Assembly (NCBI GenBank): GCA_963920525.1 | Contig: OY986439.1 | Coordinates: 39,808,819-39,872,818 of the forward strand | DNA length: 64,000 nt | Direction: 5' to 3' | DNA from: Dichetophora obliterata | Taxonomy: Eukaryota > Arthropoda > Insecta > Diptera > Sciomyzidae | In this document: in pieces, positions 60,628 to 64,000 of the stretch | Layout of the letters: each line of letters starts with the position of its first letter | How positions within the stretch are numbered: the first letter of the stretch is position 1 | The notes under the pieces: generated by a model | Databases searched by the model: none | What the model was told of the DNA's origin: nothing | What the model saw: the letters and a program-made list of their open reading frames with translations, nothing else | Translations under genes and position numbers: made by a program

Positions 60628-62109
60628 TAATTCTAGGGTTTGTTTTTGAGAGGCAAAGAACTTTTAGAAATTAAACATAGTAAATTAACAGAATGACATA
60701 TATATTTTTATATATAAAATTCTTCTGTATACGACTTTGTCACTGAAATCCTCATTAACGGCTGGACAGATTTTGAAGAAATTTGTTGTTTGTGGCTGGG
60801 TCTGTAGATGGTTTTGTTTTAAAATTTTACCCGCACAGCACTGTTGTTGCTGTGGAAGTGTTTAAAGGAGTATTTAAGGCTATAACTCAGAGAAATTGAG
60901 AAATTGTCATGATGCTTTCACTACACCATTACTTTTTATGCAAACAAAATTCGAAAAATACAAAATGAATAAAAATAAACAAAAAAAAAAATCTTAAATT
61001 TTTTATGATGTAAGACAAAATTTTTCGATCGTATAAAATGTTTTTAAATTTTTACGATACAATTTTTTAATCAACCCACATTTATGCATATTATATTAAA
61101 GAACATTAAAAAAGTTTTAAAACATTTTTTTAGCAACAAATATTTTTACTAAAGTTTTCTGCGAAATAAAGAAATTAGTTAAGGTTTTTTTTTGGAAAAA
61201 TATAAAAATTACAAGGGAAACGAAAATGAAAGAGATAAAAACACGATGAAACGGACAATTAATTAAAATATAAAAAAATTGAATGCCATCCTTTGTAACA
61301 TGACCGAGTTTTACACTGTCAAATCCAGAACTTTCATTTTTGATTGGTTTTTTTATTCTATTTCACCAAAAAATAAAATTATTACTATAAACTTTTTGTG
61401 TGTTTCAGGTACGAAAGTTTTTGTGGTGTAAATTTCTTGAACATTTTAAGTAGCTTGCATGTTCCTATAAAAAACGAAATTTTTCTAATAAAAGACATAT
61501 AAGCCAAGACTGTTACTTACAACAAAGGTATGCAATGACCAAATTGCAGTAATATAAATTTGTAAATTCTTGCATGGCAGATTATTTACCTTAAACATTT
61601 ACGGTGTTTGATGAATCTGAGGACCTTAGCATGTATGGCGATGAAAAAAAGGTAAAAAATTTGGAAAGAGATAAAAGATTAACTTCTCGATTAACACCGC
61701 TATTAAATATATTTTTTGAATATTTTTAAGATGTTATTTTTTTTAGTTATTACGTTTTCTATTGACTCGGTTTTTGATCTTGTCGTATTACTTGAGTACT
61801 CAATGCAAACACAATTAGTTTTTCATTTTAAATTACCATACATAAAGCAGTTAGCTTTTAGTGTAGTACGATTTTTATATGAATATAAACAATGATATTT
61901 TGTATCATTGGTTTGAAGGTCATGTAGTCTCTTTTTCAAAATGCTCTTGACTTTGAAGATCGATTAAGAGAAAACTATAATATAAAGTAAGACGTAATGA
62001 AACATTTTTTCAAGTTTTCACTTTCTATATCCGAAGAGGGGAAGGGGTAAGGCTCATCCATAAAGTTGAGCCAAAGAAATTAATGCTATATCTGGGGCAT
62101 CTGGGGCAC
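60628..62109. other. AT-rich DNA; Helitron-like start at about 60711
   Basis: The stretch tataaaattcttctgtatac followed by cattaacggctggacagatt (60711-60780) resembles an insect Helitron 5' end (AACGGCTGGACCGATT word). No 3' end assigned. Remainder unassigned. Confidence 0.4.
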
Positions 62110-62156
62110 CTTGTACATATACATATATATGTACAAGCCAATATATATATATTGGC
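62110..62156. repeat. Two adjacent AT-rich palindromes
   Basis: cttgtacatat and atatgtacaag are arms of the first (62110-62137). gccaatatatatatattggc is the second (62137-62156), perfect. They share one base and could form twin cruciforms. Confidence 0.85.
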
Positions 62157-64000
62157 TTTATAAGCTAGTAAAATTTATAGAATTTAGTGCTTAAAAATAT
62201 TTATAGCATATTTTTACTGTCATTTAAGTTTCTCATATAGTGATTATGCTGTAACTATTAAACAAAAAATATCAAACTTTTTTAAATCTATTTTATAACA
62301 CTAGTTTACACTATTTTTTGTCCAACTGTCACTGTTTTAAATTCTATTACTTAGTTTATAGATACTGAACTATGTGTTTTTCTGGTCCAACTACACTGCA
62401 TTATAGGCGAATCATACGTTTTTTATGCATTACTGCATTACTTTATCAAAAAAAAAAAATCTATACTCGCTAATTAACTTATTTTTTAATTTGTTCATTT
62501 ACTCAACAGCTAAGCAATTTTAACAAAAATTTGTCCAAAATATGAAAGCAATTTTATTGCAAAATACTGTACATTCAAAATATTTACTACTTAAAAACTT
62601 CTGCAAAAATTAACTTATTACAAATTGTTTTTACGAAATTAATTAGGTAATTTCAAAAGTTGAAATAAATAGAAAAATTATTTGAGTTTCTTCCTTACCC
62701 TGAGCATAACTTTACTTAGTTTAGCACTACATAAAATTTTACGAAATTTCAAATTAATAATTTTGGCATAACAGCCTTTTCACCAAAGCGTCTAGAAAAC
62801 TTATCTGACACTTAAAACACAAAACTTCATATTGCTTAAAGTAAAAGATGCAATAAATATCTAATTAAATTGCAAACACACAGATAAATACACGCAGACG
62901 TAGTTCGGCAGACACAGAATCAGACACACTAACACAAACATATTTACTAGCACGTCTAACTTAACTGTCGCCTGGCTTGTAAAAGCATCCGACAACTGTA
63001 AAATTATAACTTACCACACAAACGGAAACACAACACACTCCCACACCAAAGCACTCAATTTTAAAAGTTTAAGTTTGCCATATAATTATAATAGTAAGTT
63101 TGAGCTTTAATTGGCATCAGAAAAAAAAAACCTTTACCATGTTACATGTACTATATACCAGTATATGTATTCTCTTCCAAAAAAATTATAACGAAGACAG
63201 AAATTTTATTTGAAATATGAATTGAAGAGAGAAAAATATTTAACTAAAAGTTAAAAATACACCAGATATTTATGTATTTGAGAAGGAACAAATAATATTT
63301 TATCAATACATTTCAAAAAAATGGCGCCGCCGTGAAGCTATCAAAAATAACCATACGTAATAACATCCTTTTTTATACTGCCTATACTAATGCCTATACT
63401 TGCAGGCATACTTAAAGCCAAAACTCAAGAGTGGGTGAGGTCGGTCGTACGTTGACAGCTAGACTAGAACCAACGAGTTCTTGAATATTTCTCCTAGCTT
63501 GTGCGTTTAACATTTCATGCTAATGCTGGGTTGCAAGTGGTCGAGGTCATAAATAATTGAAAATTTGGCTGTGTAAATAGCCAGTCAGTGTGTGACGTCA
63601 CCAGTCAGCACTTCTTCAGCACTTCGTGTAAATAGCCACCTTTCATTTCAGCAGAACTAGATAAGGTAGTGTTAGTGAAATGTGCTCTCTTTCTAAGTGA
63701 CCATAACTGTCAAACTCAGTCATTTTGCTATTTTTGTCAATTCTTGCTCTCTCATTGCATTCTCACTGGTTGCAGTTTTTTTATGAATTGTCAACTTCGT
63801 TTTAATAGTTTCGGTCACTGGATCTCCGCCCTAACACTACTTTGTCTAATTTTAAATGGTTATATACTACCTTCTAGCGAAGAAAAATTTGTTTCAATTC
63901 TATGATGCACTTCGGCAGACTCGTCGAATTTCAATGAAAATATAAGAAGCAACAAGAACAGACGGCAACCCTGGTAGAGTTAAAGGCTTGATCTAAAAAT
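62157..64000. other. Non-coding or unassigned DNA to the window edge
   Basis: No gene recognised. 63400-64000 is less AT-rich, with a consensus CRE-like tgacgtca at 63593-63600, the repeated words ccagtcag and gtgtaaatagcca, and a 78-codon open frame at 63669-63905 with no recognisable motif and a non-ATG-independent start. It might be the edge of a host regulatory or exonic region continuing beyond the window. Confidence 0.4.

Noticed and set aside
63669..63905. 78-codon hydrophobic open frame as a membrane protein gene
   Set aside because: No recognisable domain, start context or splice evidence; hydrophobicity is expected from T-rich DNA.

Overview
This is an AT-rich nuclear segment from a eukaryote, almost certainly a dipteran insect and plausibly a tephritid fruit fly. 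The evidence is jockey- and CR1-type LINE remnants, a mauritiana-like mariner, a DD41D (rosa-type) mariner, insect-style Helitron termini, dense TTAA- and TA-flanked MITEs, and one short (54 nt) fly-sized candidate intron. The tephritid placement is inference: the DD41D type was described from Ceratitis. No conserved host protein gene is recognisable. The window reads as an intron or intergenic space built from nested transposable elements in several states of decay.

Layout. 0-3 kb: unique AT-rich DNA, a dispersed repeat shared with 37.4 kb, and a very long (TG)n tract. 2.9-14.7 kb: a nearly identical direct tandem duplication of a roughly 5.7-6.1 kb unit. Each unit carries a TTAA-flanked MITE, a dead jockey-type LINE (zinc-knuckle ORF1, then endonuclease/reverse-transcriptase ORF2), the antisense tail of a second LINE, and a dispersed repeat seen again at 54.6 kb. 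Only the left unit carries a tRNA-derived SINE, which splits ORF2. 17.5-18.4 kb: ORF1 of a PHD-finger LINE, whose downstream part is represented by an overlapping relative at 45.6-47.5 kb. 18.9-25 kb: MITEs and hairpins. 25.9-27.2 kb: a full-length but inactivated mariner.

27.2-30.6 kb: a composite element with ends resembling CCCARGTAGCATT. It holds a candidate spliced micro-gene with a well-spaced TATA/Inr promoter, a nested inverted-repeat MITE and a deleted DD41D mariner. 30.6-33.2 kb: a pogo-like MITE and two adjacent hAT-like elements with 8-bp target duplications. 34.4-37.0 kb: a MITE of the CCCARGTAGCATT group lying against the 5' end of a non-autonomous Helitron. 37.4-38.5 kb: dispersed repeats and an antisense tRNA-derived SINE. 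41.6-43.5 kb: a third CCCARGTAGCATT element with another element nested inside. 44-47.5 kb: LINE fragments. 48-49.4 kb: small MITEs and a 63-bp minisatellite. 51.4-53.6 kb: an antisense LINE 3' half with RNase H, next to a large foldback. 54-57 kb: MITEs and a LINE C-terminus. 59-60.6 kb: a degenerate Tc1 element with long IR/DR-style inverted repeats. 60.7-64 kb: mostly unassigned.

No cooperating gene system is seen. The logic is that of successive transposon insertion. The points most worth following are the spliced micro-gene inside a TIR-bounded element, the three-member TIR family, and the tandem LINE duplication with a presence/absence SINE. All homology statements come from motif recognition by eye; none was searched against a database.
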